Assembly (NCBI GenBank): GCA_964035545.1
Contig: CAXIUT010000097.1
Span: forward strand, 310,001-374,000
DNA: 64,000 nucleotides
Direction: 5' to 3'
DNA from: Bugula neritina
Lineage: Eukaryota; Bryozoa; Gymnolaemata; Cheilostomatida; Bugulidae
In this document: positions 16,434 to 33,400 of the stretch, piece by piece
How the letters are laid out: each line of letters begins with the position of its first letter
How positions within the stretch are numbered: the stretch's first letter is position 1
Position numbers and translations under genes: made by a program
Notes under the pieces: generated by a model
Seen by the model: only the letters and a program-made list of their open reading frames with translations
Database searches by the model: none
What the model was told of the DNA's origin: nothing

Positions 16434-19400
16434 ACTGAAATACACTGCTATATACTGAAATTTACTGCAACACACTGGAACATACTGCAACATACTAAAA
16501 TATACTGCAACATACTGAAATACACTGCAAAATATTCAAATACACTGTAACATATTGAAATATACTGCAACATACTGAAATACAGTGCTACATACTGAAA
16601 TATACTGCAACATACTGCAACATAGTGAAATACACTGCAACATACTGCAAGATAGTGAAATACACTGTAACATACTGGAGTATACTGCAACATGCTGAAA
16701 TACACTGCTACATACTGAAATATACTGCAACACACAGCAACATACTGCAACATACTAAAATACACTGTGACATGTTGGAATACACTGCAACACATTGAAA
16801 TATACTGCAAAAGACTGAAATACACTGCTACATACTGAAATATACTGCGACACACTGCAACATACTGCAACATACTAAAATACACTGTAACATATTGAAA
16901 TAGACTGCAACACAATGAAATATACTGTAAAATACTAAAATACACTGCTAAATACTGAAATATACTGCAACACACTGCAAGATACTGCAACATACTAAAA
17001 TATACTGCAACATACTGAAATACACTGCAGAATACTGAAATACACTGTAACATACTGAAATACACTGCAAAATACTGAAATACACTGCTACATACTGAAA
17101 TATACTGCAACACACTGCGACATACTGCAACATACTAAAATACACTGTAACATATTGAAATACACTGCAACACATTGAAATATACTGCAATGTACCGAAA
17201 TATATGGTAAACTACTGAAATATACTGTCACACATTGAAAAACACTGCAACATACTGAAATATACTGCGACACATTGCAATATACTGTAACATACTGAAA
17301 TACACTGTAACATATTGAAATATACTGCAACATACTGAAATACAGTGCTACATACTGAAATATACTGCAACATACTGCAACATAGTGAAATAAACTGCAA
17401 CATACTGCAAGATAGTGAAATCACTGTAACATACTGAAATACACCGCAAAATACCACAACATATTGAAATGCACTGTAACATATTGAAATACACTGCAAC
17501 ACATTGAAATGTACTGCAACATACCTAAATATACGGTAATATACCAAAATATACTGTAACACATTGAAAAATACTGCAACATACTGAAATACACTGCAAC
17601 ACACCGAAAAACACTGAAAATACTGTAACACACTGAAATATACTGCAAAATACTGAAATATACTGCAAAATACTGAAATACACTGCTACATACTGAAATA
17701 TACTGCAACACACCGCAACATACTGCAACATACTAAAGTATACTGCAACATACTGAAATACACTGCAAAACACTGAAATACACTATAACATACTGAAATA
17801 TACTGCAACATACTGAAATATACTGCTACATACTGAAATATACTGCAACACACTGCAACATACTGCAACATACTAGAATACACTGTAACATAATGAAAGA
17901 CACTGCTATATACTGAAATACACTGCAACACACTACAACCTACTGCAACATGCTAAAAGCTGCAACATACTGAAATACACTGCTACATACTGAAGTATAC
18001 TGCAACACACAGCAACATACTGCAACATACTAAAATACACTGTAACATATTGGAATACACTGCAACACATTGAAATATACTGCAAAATACTGAAATACAC
18101 TGCTACATACTGAAATATACTGCAACACACTGCAACATACTGCAACATACTAAAGTATACTGCAACATACTGAAATACACTGCGGAATACTGAAATACAC
18201 TGTAACATACTGAAATATACTGCAAAATACTGAAATACATTGCTACATACTGAAATATACTGCAACACACTGCGACATACTGCAACATACTAAAATACAC
18301 TGTGTCATATTGAAATACACTGCAACACATTGAAATATACTGCAATGTACCGAAATATATGGTAAACTACTGAAATACGCTGTAGCACACTGAAATACAC
18401 TGCAACATACTGAAATACACTGTAACATATTGAAATATACTGCAACATACTGAAATACAGTGCTACATACTGAAATATACTGCAACATACTGCAACATAG
18501 TGAAATTCACTGTAACATACTGAAAAACACTGCAACATACTACAACATATTGAAATACACTGCAACACATTGAAATATACTGCAACATACCTAAATATAC
18601 GGTGATATACCAAAATAAACTGTAACACATTTAAAAATACTGCAACATACTGAAATACACTGCAACACTCTGAAATACACTGCAAAATACTGTAACAGAC
18701 TGAAATATACTGCAACACACTGCAACATACTGCAACATACTAGAATACACTGTAACATATTGAAATATACTGCAATATACTGAAATACACTGCTATATAC
18801 CGAAATATACTGCAACACACTACAACATACTGCAACACGCTAAAATATACTGCAACATACTGAAATACACTGCAAAATATTCAAATACACTGTAACATAT
18901 TGAAATATACTGCAACATACTGAAATACAGTGCTACATACTGAAATATACTGCAACATACTGCAACATAGTGAAATACACTGCAACATACTGCAAGATAG
19001 TGAAATACACTGTAACAAACTGGAGTATACTGCAACATGCTGAAATACACTGCTACATACTGAAATATACTGCAACACACAGCAACATACTGCAACATAC
19101 TAAAATACACTGTGACATGTTGGAATACACTGCAACACATTGAAATATACTGCAAAAGACTGAAATACACTGCTACATACTGAAATATACTGCGACACAC
19201 TGCAACATACTGCAACATACTAAAATACACTGTAACATATTGAAATAGACTGCAACACAATGAAATATACTGTAAAATACTAAAATACACTGCTAAATAC
19301 TGAAATATACTGCAACACACTGCAAGATACTGCAACATACTAAAATATACTGCAACATACTGAAATACACTGCAGAATACTGAAATACACTGTAACATAC

Positions 19401-21570
19401 TGAAATACACTGCAAAATACTGAAATACACTGCTACATACTGAAATATACTGCAACACACTGCGACATACTGCAACATACTAAAATACACTGTAACATAT
19501 TGAAATACACTGCAGAATACTGAAATACACTGTAACATACTGAAATATACTGCAAAATACTGAAATACACTGCTACATACTGAAATATACTGCAACACAC
19601 TGCGACTTACTGCAACATACTAAAATACACTGTAACATATTGAAATACACTGCTGCAACACATTGAAATATACCGCAATGTACCGAAATATATGGTAAAC
19701 TACTGAAATATACTGTCACACATTTAAAAATACCGCAACATACTGAAATATACTGCGACACATCGCAATATAATGTAACGTACTGAAATATGCTGTAGCA
19801 CATTGAAATATACTGCAACTCACTGAAATATACTGCAACATATTGAAATATACTGCAACATACTGAAATACAGTGCTACATACTGAAATATACTGCAACA
19901 TACTGCAACATAGTGAAATTCACTGTAACATACTGAAAAACACTGCAACATACTACAACATATTGAAATACACTGCAACACATTGAAATATACTGCAACA
20001 TACCTAAATATACGGTGATATACCAAAATAAACTGTAACACGTTTAAAAATACTGCAACATACTGAAATACACTGCAACACTCTGAAATACACTGCAAAA
20101 TACTGTAACACACTGAAATATACTGCAACACACTGCAACATACTGCAACATACTAGAATACACTGTAACATATTGAAATATACTGCAATATACTGAAATA
20201 CACTGCTATATACTGAAATTTACTGCAACACACTGCAACATACTGCAACATACTAAAATATACTGCAACATACTGAAATACACTGCAAAATATTCAAATA
20301 CACTGTAACATATTGAAATATACTGCAACATACTGAAATACAGTGCTACATACTGAAATATACTGCAACATACTGCAACATAGTGAAATACACTGCAACA
20401 TACTGCAAGATAGTGAAATACACTGTAACATACTGGAGTATACTGCAACATGCTGAAATACACTGCTACATACTGAAATATACTGCAACACACAGCAACA
20501 TACTGCAACATACTAAAATACACTGTGACATGTTGGAATACACTGCAACACATTGAAATATACTGCAAAAAACTGAAATACACTGCTACATACTGAAATA
20601 TACTGCGACACACTGCAACATACTGCAACATACTAAAATACACTGTAACATATTGAAATAGACTGCAACACAATGAAATATACTGTAAAATACTAAAATA
20701 CACTGCTAAATACTGAAATATACTGCAACACACTGCAAGATACTGCAACATACTAAAATATACTGCAACATACCGAAATACACTGCAGAATACTGAAATA
20801 CACTGTAACATACTGAAATACACTGCAAAATACTGAAATACACTGCTACATACTGAAATATACTGCAACACACTGCGACATACTGCAACATACTAAAATA
20901 CACTGTAACATATTGAAATACACTGCAACACATTGAAATATACTGCAATGTACCGAAATATATGGTAAACTACTGAAATATACTGTCACACATTGAAAAA
21001 CACTGCAACATACTGAAATATACTGCGACACATTGCAATATACTGTAACATACTGAAATATGCTGTAGCACACTGAAATACACTGCAACTCACTGAAATA
21101 TACTGCAACATACCGAAATACACTGTAACATATTGAAATATACTGCAACATACTGCAACATAGTGAAATAAACTGCAACATACTGCAAGATAGTGAAATA
21201 CACTGTAACATACTGAAATACACCGCAAAATACTACAACATATTGAAATGCACTGTAACATATTGAAATACACTGCAACACATTGAAATGTACTGCAACA
21301 TACCTAAATATACGGTAATATACCAAAATATACTGTAACACATTGAAAAATACTGCAACATACTGAAATACACTGCAACACACCGAAAAACACTGAAAAT
21401 ACTGTAACACACTGAAATATACTGCAAAATACTGAAATATACTGCAAAATACTGAAATACACTGCTACATACTGAAATATACTGCAACACACCGCAACAT
21501 ACTGCAACATACTAAAGTATACTGCAACATACTGAAATACACTGCAAAATACTGAAATACACTATAACAT
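16434..21570. repeat. ~5.14-kb HOR, copy 1
   Basis: Homologous to 21571-26748. Offsets are 5137 bp at the left, 5138 after a 1-bp loss near 17421, and 5178 after a 40-bp loss near 17900 in this copy. It holds box 2 at 17194, 18349, 19682 and 20952 and box 1 at 17523, 18589, 20002 and 21302. The 40-bp loss lies between two AATGAAA repeats that are 40 bp apart in copy 2. About 16448-17113, 18820-19458 and 20206-20871 are related sub-modules inside the unit. Confidence 0.9.
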
Positions 21571-24500
21571 ACTGAAATACACTGCTATATACTGAAATTT
21601 ACTGCAACACACTGGAACATACTGCAACATACTAAAATATACTGCAACATACTGAAATACACTGCAAAATATTCAAATACACTGTAACATATTGAAATAT
21701 ACTGCAACATACTGAAATACAGTGCTACATACTGAAATATACTGCAACATACTGCAACATAGTGAAATACACTGCAACATACTGCAAGATAGTGAAATAC
21801 ACTGTAACATACTGGAGTATACTGCAACATGCTGAAATACACTGCTACATACTGAAATATACTGCAACACACAGCAACATACTGCAACATACTAAAATAC
21901 ACTGTGACATGTTGGAATACACTGCAACACATTGAAATATACTGCAAAAGACTGAAATACACTGCTACATACTGAAATATACTTCGACACACTGCAACAT
22001 ACTGCAACATACTAAAATACACTGTAACATATTGAAATAGACTGCAACACAATGAAATATACTGTAAAATACTAAAATACACTGCTAAATACTGAAATAT
22101 ACTGCAACACACTGCAAGATACTGCAACATACTAAAATATACTGCAACATACTGAAATACACTGCAGAATACTGAAATACACTGTAACATACTGAAATAC
22201 ACTGCAAAATACTGAAATACACTGCTACATACTGAAATATACTGCAACACACTGCGACATACTGCAACATACTAAAATACACTGTAACATATTGAAATAC
22301 ACTGCAACACATTGAAATATACTGCAATGTACCGAAATATATGGTAAACTACTGAAATATACTGTCACACATTGAAAAACACTGCAACATACTGAAATAT
22401 ACTGCGACACATTGCAATATACTGTAACATACTGAAATACACTGTAACATATTGAAATATACTGCAACATACTGAAATACAGTGCTACATACTGAAATAT
22501 ACTGCAACATACTGCAACATAGTGAAATAAACTGCAACATACTGCAAGATAGTGAAATACACTGTAACATACTGAAATACACCGCAAAATACCACAACAT
22601 ATTGAAATGCACTGTAACATATTGAAATACACTGCAACACATTGAAATGTACTGCAACATACCTAAATATACGGTAATATACCAAAATATACTGTAACAC
22701 ATTGAAAAATACTGCAACATACTGAAATACACTGCAACACACCGAAAAACACTGAAAATACTGTAACACACTGAAATATACTGCAAAATACTGAAATATA
22801 CTGCAAAATACTGAAATACACTGCTACATACTGAAATATACTGCAACACACCGCAACATACTGCAACATACTAAAGTATACTGCAACATACTGAAATACA
22901 CTGCAAAATACTGAAATACACTATAACATACTGAAATATACTGCAACATACTGAAATATACTGCTACATACTGAAATATACTGCAACACACTGCAACATA
23001 CTGCAACATACTAGAATACACTGTAACATAATGAAATACACTGCAACACATTGAAATATACTGCAAAATAATGAAATACACTGCTATATACTGAAATACA
23101 CTGCAACACACTACAACATACTGCAACATGCTAAAAGCTGCAACATACTGAAATACACTGCTACATACTGAAGTATACTGCAACACACAGCAACATACTG
23201 CAACATACTAAAATACACTGTAACATATTGGAATACACTGCAACACATTGAAATATACTGCAAAATACTGAAATACACTGCTACATACTGAAATATACTG
23301 CAACACACTGCAACATACTGCAACATACTAAAGTATACTGCAACATACTGAAATACACTGCGGAATACTGAAATACACTGTAACATACTGAAATATACTG
23401 CAAAATACTGAAATACATTGCTACATACTGAAATATACTGCAACACACTGCGACATACTGCAACATACTAAAATACACTGTATCATATTGAAATACACTG
23501 CAACACATTGAAATATACTGCAATGTACCGAAATATATGGTAAACTACTGAAATACGCTGTAGCACACTGAAATACACTGCAACATACTGAAATACACTG
23601 TAACATATTGAAATATACTGCAACATACTGAAATACAGTGCTACATACTGAAATATACTGCAACATACTGCAACATAGTGAAATTCACTGTAACATACTG
23701 AAAAACACTGCAACATACTACAACATATTGAAATACACTGCAACACATTGAAATATACTGCAACATACCTAAATATACGGTGATATACCAAAATAAACTG
23801 TAACACATTTAAAAATACTGCAACATACTGAAATACACTGCAACACTCTGAAATACACTGCAAAATACTGTAACAGACTGAAATATACTGCAACACACTG
23901 CAACATACTGCAACATACTAGAATACACTGTAACATATTGAAATATACTGCAATATACTGAAATACACTGCTATATACCGAAATATACTGCAACACACTA
24001 CAACATACTGCAACACGCTAAAATATACTGCAACATACTGAAATACACTGCAAAATATTCAAATACACTGTAACATATTGAAATATACTGCAACATACTG
24101 AAATACAGTGCTACATACTGAAATATACTGCAACATACTGCAACATAGTGAAATACACTGCAACATACTGCAAGATAGTGAAATACACTGTAACAAACTG
24201 GAGTATACTGCAACATGCTGAAATACACTGCTACATACTGAAATATACTGCAACACACAGCAACATACTGCAACATACTAAAATACACTGTGACATGTTG
24301 GAATACACTGCAACACATTGAAATATACTGCAAAAGACTGAAATACACTGCTACATACTGAAATATACTGCGACACACTGCAACATACTGCAACATACTA
24401 AAATACACTGTAACATATTGAAATAGACTGCAACACAATGAAATATACTGTAAAATACTAAAATACACTGCTAAATACTGAAATATACTGCAACACACTG

Positions 24501-26748
24501 CAAGATACTGCAACATACTAAAATATACTGCAACATACTGAAATACACTGCAGAATACTGAAATACACTGTAACATACTGAAATACACTGCAAAATACTG
24601 AAATACACTGCTACATACTGAAATATACTGCAACACACTGCGACATACTGCAACATACTAAAATACACTGTAACATATTGAAATACACTGCAGAATACTG
24701 AAATACACTGTAACATACTGAAATATACTGCAAAATACTGAAATACACTGCTACATACTGAAATATACTGCAACACAGTGCGACTTACTGCAACATACTA
24801 AAATACACTGTAACATATTGAAATACACTGCTGCAACACATTGAAATATACCGCAATGTACCGAAATATATGGTAAACTACTGAAATATACTGTCACACA
24901 TTTAAAAATACCGCAACATACTGAAATATACTGCGACACATCGCAATATAATGTAACGTACTGAAATATGCTGTAGCACATTGAAATATACTTCAACTCA
25001 CTGAAATATACTGCAACATATTGAAATATACTGCAACATACTGAAATACAGTGCTACATACTGAAATATACTGCAACATACTGCAACATAGTGAAATTCA
25101 CTGTAACATACTGAAAAACACTGCAACATACTACAACATATTGAAATACACTGCAACACATTGAAATATACTGCAACATACCTAAATATACGGTGATATA
25201 CCAAAATAAACTGTAACACGTTTAAAAATACTGCAACATACTGAAATACACTGCAACACTCTGAAATACACTGCAAAATACTGTAACACACTGAAATATA
25301 CTGCAACACACTGCAACATACTGCAACATACTAGAATACACTGTAACATATTGAAATATACTGCAATATACTGAAATACACTGCTATATACTGAAATTTA
25401 CTGCAACACACTGCAACATACTGCAACATACTAAAATATACTGCAACATACTGAAATACACTGCAAAATATTCAAATACACTGTAACATATTGAAATATA
25501 CTGCAACATACTGAAATACAGTGCTACATACTGAAATATACTGCAACATACTGCAACATAGTGAAATACACTGCAACATACTGCAAGATAGTGAAATACA
25601 CTGTAACATACTGGAGTATACTGCAACATGCTGAAATACACTGCTACATACTGAAATATACTGCAACACACAGCAACATACTGCAACATACTAAAATACA
25701 CTGTGACATGTTGGAATACACTGCAACACATTGAAATATACTGCAAAAGACTGAAATACACTGCTACATACTGAAATATACTGCGACACACTGCAACATA
25801 CTGCAACATACTAAAATACACTGTAACATATTGAAATAGACTGCAACACAATGAAATATACTGTAAAATACTAAAATACACTGCTAAATACTGAAATATA
25901 CTGCAACACACTGCAAGATACTGCAACATACTAAAATATACTGCAACATACCGAAATACACTGCAGAATACTGAAATACACTGTAACATACTGAAATACA
26001 CTGCAAAATACTGAAATACACTGCTACATACTGAAATATACTGCAACACACTGCGACATACTGCAACATACTAAAATACACTGTAACATATTGAAATACA
26101 CTGCAACACATTGAAATATACTGCAATGTACCGAAATATATGGTAAACTACTGAAATATACTGTCACACATTGAAAAACACTGCAACATACTGAAATATA
26201 CTGCGACACATTGCAATATACTGTAACATACTGAAATATGCTGTAGCACACTGAAATACACTGCAACTCACTGAAATATACTGCAACATACCGAAATACA
26301 CTGTAACATATTGAAATATACTGCAACATACTGCAACATAGTGAAATAAACTGCAACATACTGCAAGATAGTGAAATACACTGTAACATACTGAAATACA
26401 CCGCAAAATACTACAACATATTGAAATGCACTGTAACATATTGAAATACACTGCAACACATTGAAATGTACTGCAACATACCTAAATATACGGTAATATA
26501 CCAAAATATACTGTAACACATTGAAAAATACTGCAACATACTGAAATACACTGCAACACACCGAAAAACACTGAAAATACTGTAACACACTGAAATATAC
26601 TGCAAAATACTGAAATATACTGCAAAATACTGAAATACACTGCTACATACTGAAATATACTGCAACACACCGCAACATACTGCAACATACTAAAGTATAC
26701 TGCAACATACTGAAATACACTGCAAAATACTGAAATACACTATAACAT
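21571..26748. repeat. ~5.18-kb HOR, copy 2
   Basis: Full-length tandem duplicate of the preceding unit. It holds box 2 at 22331, 23527, 24860 and 26130 and box 1 at 22661, 23767, 25180 and 26480. Both copies share the 80-bp loss just after box 2 (18365 and 23543) and the CTG gain near 24832. The unit ends near 26750, where the copy of the next start would be expected but a different part of the unit follows. Confidence 0.9.
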
Positions 26749-27950
26749 ACTGAAATATACTGCAACATACTGAAATATACTGCTACATACTGAAATATAC
26801 TGCAACACACTGCAACATACTGCAACATACTAGAATACACTGTAACATAATGAAATACACTGCAACACATTGAAATATACTGCAAAATACTGAAATACAC
26901 TGCTATATACTGAAATACACTGCAACACACTACAACATACTGCAACATGCTAAAAGCTGCAACATACTGAAATACACTGCTACATACTGAAGTATACTGC
27001 AACACACAGCAACATACTGCAACATACTAAAATACACTGTAACATATTGGAATACACTGCAACACATTGAAATATACTGCAAAATACTGAAATACACTGC
27101 TACATACTGAAATATACTGCAACACACTGCAACATACTGCAACATACTAAAGTATACTGCAACATACTGAAATACACTGCGGAATACTGAAATACACTGT
27201 AACATACTGAAATATACTGCAAAATACTGAAATACATTGCTACATACTGAAATATACTGCAACACACTGCGACATACTGCAACATACTAAAATACACTGT
27301 ATCATATTGAAATACACTGCAACACATTGAAATATACTGCAATGTACCGAAATATATGGTAAACTACTGAAATATACTGTCACACATTGAAAAATACTGC
27401 AACATACTGAAATATACTGCGACACATTGCAATATACTGTAACATACTGAAATACGCTGTAGCACACTGAAATACACTGCAACATACTGAAATACACTGT
27501 AACATATTGAAATATACTGCAACATACTGAAATACAGTGCTACATACTGAAATATACTGCAACATACTGCAACATAGTGAAATTCACTGTAACATACTGA
27601 AAAACACTGCAACATACTACAACATATTGAAATACACTGCAACACATTGAAATATACTGCAACATACCTAAATATACGGTGATATACCAAAATAAACTGT
27701 AACACATTTAACAATACTGCAACATACTGAAATACACTGCAACACTCTGAAATACACTGCAAAATACTGTAACACACTGAAATATACTGCAACACACTGC
27801 AACATACTGCAACATACTAGAATACACTGTAACATATTGAAATATACTGCAATATACTGAAATACACTGCTATATACTGAAATATACTGCAACACGCTAC
27901 AACATACTGCAACATGCTAAAATATACTGCAACATACTGAAATACCCTGC
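26749..27950. repeat. Partial copy of the 5.18-kb HOR, out of phase
   Basis: Matches 22930-24050 at an offset of 3819 bp, then 3899 bp. The 80-bp difference is the stretch after box 2 that is lost in the two full copies and kept here. Box 2 lies at 27346 and box 1 at 27666. This shows an unequal exchange that skipped about a quarter of the unit. Confidence 0.8.
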
Positions 27951-29086
27951 AAAATACTGAAATACACTGTAACATACTGAAGTATACTGCAACATACTGA
28001 AATACACTGCTACATACTGAAATTTACTGTGACACACTGCAACATACTGCAACATACTAATATGCACTGTAACATAGTGAAATAGACTGCAACACAATGA
28101 AATATACTGCAAAATACTGAAATACACTGCTATATACTGAAATTTACTGCAACACACTACAACATACTGCAACATGCTAAAATATACTGCAACATACTGA
28201 AATACACTGCAAAATACTGAAATACACTGTAACATACTGAAGTATACTGCAACATACTGAAATACACTGCTACATACTGATATATACTGCAACACACAGC
28301 AACATACTGCAACATACTAAAATACACTGTAACATATTGGAATACCCTGCAACACATTGAAATATACTGCAAAATACTGAAATACACTGCTACATACTGA
28401 AATATACTGCGACACACCGCAACATACCGCAACGTACTAAAATACACTGTAACATATTGAAATAGACTGCAACACATTGAAATATACTGCAAAATACTGA
28501 AATACACTGCTACATACTGAAATATACTGCAACACACTGCAACATACTGCAACATACTAAAATATACTGCAACATACTGAAATACACTGCAGAACACTGA
28601 AATACACTGTAACATACTGAAATATACTGCAAAATACTGAAATACACTGCTACATACTGAAATATACTGCAACACACTGCGACATACTGCAACATACTAA
28701 AATACACTGTAACATATTGAAATACACTGCAACACATTGAAATATACTGCAATGTACCGAAATATATGGTAAACTACTGAAATATACTGTCACACATTGA
28801 AAAACACTGCAACATACTGAAATATACTGCGGGACATAGCAATATACTGTAACATACTGAAATATGTTGTAGCACACTGAAATACACTGCAACTCACTGA
28901 AATATACTGCAACATACTGAAATACACTGTAACATATTGAAATATACTGCAACATACTGAAATACAGTGCTACATACTGAAATATACTGCAACATACTGC
29001 AACATATATGAAATACACTGCAACATACTGCAAGATAGTGAAATACACTGTAACATACTGAAATACACCGCAAAACACTACAACAT
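27951..29086. repeat. Mixed satellite modules
   Basis: Contains box 2 at 28756. The part near 28150-28675 resembles 760-1520 with internal differences. A 1-bp gain near 29007 (AACATATATGAAAT) gives a +1 register slip that I did not see elsewhere. The minus strand is open over 28650-29387, again a by-product of the repeat. Confidence 0.8.
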
Positions 29087-30474
29087 ATTGAAATGCACTG
29101 TAACATATTGAAATACACTGCAACACATTGAAATATACTGCAACATACCTAAATATACGGTAATATACCAAAATATACTGTAACACTTTGAAAAATACTG
29201 CAACATACTGAAATACACTGAAACACACCGAAAAACACTGAAAATACTGTAACACACTGAAATGTACTGCAAAATACTGAAATATACTGCAAAATACTGA
29301 AATACACTGCTGCATACTGAAATATACTGCAACACACCGCAACATTCTGCAACATACTAAAGTATACTGCAACATACTGCAATACACTGCAAAATACTAA
29401 AATACACTATAACATACTGAAATATACTGCAACATACTGAAATATACTGCTACGTACTGAAATATACTGCAACACACTGCAACATACTGCAACATACTAG
29501 AATACACTGTAACATAATGAAATACACTGCAACACATTGAAATATACTGCAAAATACTGAAATACACTGCTATATACTGAAATTTCACTGCAACACACTA
29601 CAACATACTGCAACATGCTAAAAGCTGCAACATACTGAAATACACTGCCACATACTGAAATATACTGCAAGACACAGCAACATACTGCAACATACTAAAA
29701 TATACTGCAACATACTGAAATATACTGCATCATACTGAAATATACTGCTACACACTGAAATGTACTGCAACACACTGCAACATACTGCAACATACTAGAA
29801 TACACTGTAACATAATGAAATACACTGCAACACATTGAAATATACTGCAAAATACTGAAATACACTGCTATATACTGAAATATACTGCAACACACTACAA
29901 CATACTGCAACATGCTAAAATCTACTGCAACATACTGAAATACCCTGCAAAATACTGAAATACACTGTAACATACTGAAATACACTGCTACATACTGAAA
30001 TATACTGCAACACACTGCAACATACTGCAACATACTAAAACATACTGCAACATACTGAAATACACTGCAGAATACTGAAATACACTGTAACATACTGAAA
30101 TATACTGCAAAATACTGAAATACACTGCTACATACTGAAATATACTGCAACACACTGCGACTTACTGCAACATACTAAAATAGACTGTAACATATTGAAA
30201 TACACTGCAACACATTGAAATATACCGCAATGTACCGAAATATATGGTAAACTACTGAAATATACTGTCACACATTTAAAAATACCGCAACATACTGAAA
30301 TATACTGCGACACATCGCAATATAATGTAACGTACTGAAATATGCTGTAGCACATTGAAATATACTGCAACATACTGAAATACAGTGCTACATACTGAAA
30401 TATACTGCAACATACTGCAACATAGTGAAATTCACTGTAACATACTGAAAGACACTGCAACATACTACAACATA
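29087..30474. repeat. Partial unit of the 9282-bp HOR family
   Basis: Matches 34167-35594, the last part of the first sub-block of the 9282-bp unit, at an offset of 5080 bp that becomes 5120 after a 40-bp loss near 30371. It holds box 1 at 29147 and box 2 at 30234. The 9282-bp family therefore starts left of its first full copy. Confidence 0.82.
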
Positions 30475-33400
30475 TTGAAATACACTGCAACACATTGAAA
30501 TATACTGCAACATACCTAAATATACGGTGATATACCAAAATAAACTGTAACACATTTAAAAATACTGCAACATACTGAAATACACTGCAACACTCTGAAA
30601 TACACTGCAAAATACTGTAACACACTGAAATATACTGCAACACACTGCAACATACTGCAACATACTGGAATACACTGTAACATATTGAAATATACTGCAA
30701 TATACTGAAATACACTGCTATATACCGAAATATACTGCAACACACTACAACATACTGCAACATGCTAAAATATACTGCATCATACTGAAATACCCTGCAA
30801 AATACTGAAATACACTGTAACATACTGAAGTATACTGCAACATACTGAAATACACTGCTACATACTGAAATTTACTGCGACACACTGCAACATACTGCAA
30901 CATACTAAAATGCACTGTAACATAGTGAAATAGACTGCAACACATTGAAATATACTGCAAAATACTGAAATACACTGCTATATACTGAAATTTACTGCAA
31001 CACACTGCAACATACTGCAACATACTAAAATATACTGCAACATACTGAAATACACTGCAAAATATTCAAATACACTGTAACATATTGAAATATACTGCAA
31101 CATACTGAAATACAGTGCTACATACTGAAATATACTGCAACATATTGCAACATAGTGAAATACACTGCAATATACTGCAAGACAGTGAAATACACTGTAA
31201 CATACTGGAGTATACTGCAACATGCTGAAATACACTGCTACATACTGAAATATACTGCAACACACAGCAACATACTGCAACATACTAAAATACACTGTGA
31301 CATGTTGGAATACACTGCAACACATTGAAATATACTGCAAAAGACTGAAATACACTGCTACATACTGAAATATACTGCGACACACTGCAACATACTGCAA
31401 CATACTAAAATACACTGTAACATATTGAAATAGACTGCAACACAATGAAATATACTGTAAAATACTAAAATACACTGCTAAATACTGAAATATACTGCAA
31501 CACACTGCAAGATACTGCAACATACTAAAATATACTGCAACATACTGAAATACACTGCAGAATACTGAAATACACTGTAACATACTGAAATACACTGCAA
31601 AATACTGAAATACACTGCTACATACTGAAATATACTGCAACACACTGCGACATACTGCAACATACTAAAATACACTGTAACATATTGAAATACACTGCAA
31701 CACATTGAAATATACTGCAATGTACCGAAATATATGGTAAACTACTGAAATATACTGTCACACATTGAAAAACACTGCAACATACTGAAATATACTGCGA
31801 CACATTGCAATATACTGTAACATACTGAAATATGCTGTAGCACACTGAAATACACTGCAACTCACTGAAATATACTGCAACATACTGAAATACAGTGCTA
31901 CATACTGAAATATACTGCAACATACTGCAACATAGTGAAATAAACTGCAACATACTGCAAGATAGTGAAATACACTGTAACATACTGAAATACACCGCAA
32001 AATACTACAACATATTGAAATGCACTGTAACATATTGAAATACACTGCAACACATTGAAATGTACTGCAACATACCTAAATATACGGTAATATACCAAAA
32101 TATACTGTAACACATTGAAAAATACTGCAACATACTGAAATACACTGCAACACACCGAAAAACACTGAAAATACTGTAACACACTGAAATATACTGCAAA
32201 ATACTGAAATATACTGCAACATACTGAAATATACTGCTACATACTGAAATATACTGCAACACACTGCAACATACTGCAACATACTAGAATACACTGTAAC
32301 ATAATGAAATACACTGCAACACATTGAAATATACTGCAAAATACTGAAATACACTGCTATATACTGAAATACACTGCAACACACTACAACATACTGCAAC
32401 ATGCTAAAAGCTGCAACATACTGAAATACACTGCTACATACTGAAATATACTGCAACACATTGCAACATACTGCAACATACTAAAGTATACTGCAACATA
32501 CTGAAATACACTGCAGAATGCTGAAATACACTGTAAGATACTGAAATATACTGCAAAATACTGAAATACATTGCTACATACTGAAATATACTGCAACACA
32601 CTGCGACATACTGCAACATACTAAAATACACTGTAACATATTGAAATACACTGCAACACATTGAAATATATTGCAATGTACCGAAATATATGGTAAACTA
32701 CTGAAATATACTGTCACACATTGAAAAATACTGCAACATACTGAAATATACTGCGACACATTGCAATATACTGTAACATACTGAAATATCCTGTAGCACA
32801 CTGAAATACACTGCAACATACTGAAATACACTGTAACATATTGAAATATACTGCAACATACTGAAATACAGTGCTACATACTGAAATATACTGCAACATA
32901 CTGCAACATAGTGAAATTCACTGTAACATACTGAAAAACACTGCAACATACTACAACATATTGAAATACACTGCAACACATTGAAATATACTGCAACATA
33001 CCTAAATATACGGTGATATACCAAAATAAACTGTAACACATTTAAAAATACTGCAACATACTGAAATACACTGCAACACTCTGAAATACACTGCAAAATA
33101 CTGTAACACACTGAAATATACTGCAACACACTGCAACATACTGCAACATACTAGAATACACTGTAACATATTGAAATATACTGCAACATACTGAAATACA
33201 CTGCTATATACTGAAATACACTGCAACACACTACAACATACTGCAACATGCTAAAATATACTGCAACATACTGAAATACCCTGCAAAATACTGAAATACA
33301 CTGTAACATACTGAAGTATACTGCAACATACTGAAATACACTGCTACATACTGAAACATACTGCAACACACAGCAACATACTGCAACATACTAAAATACA

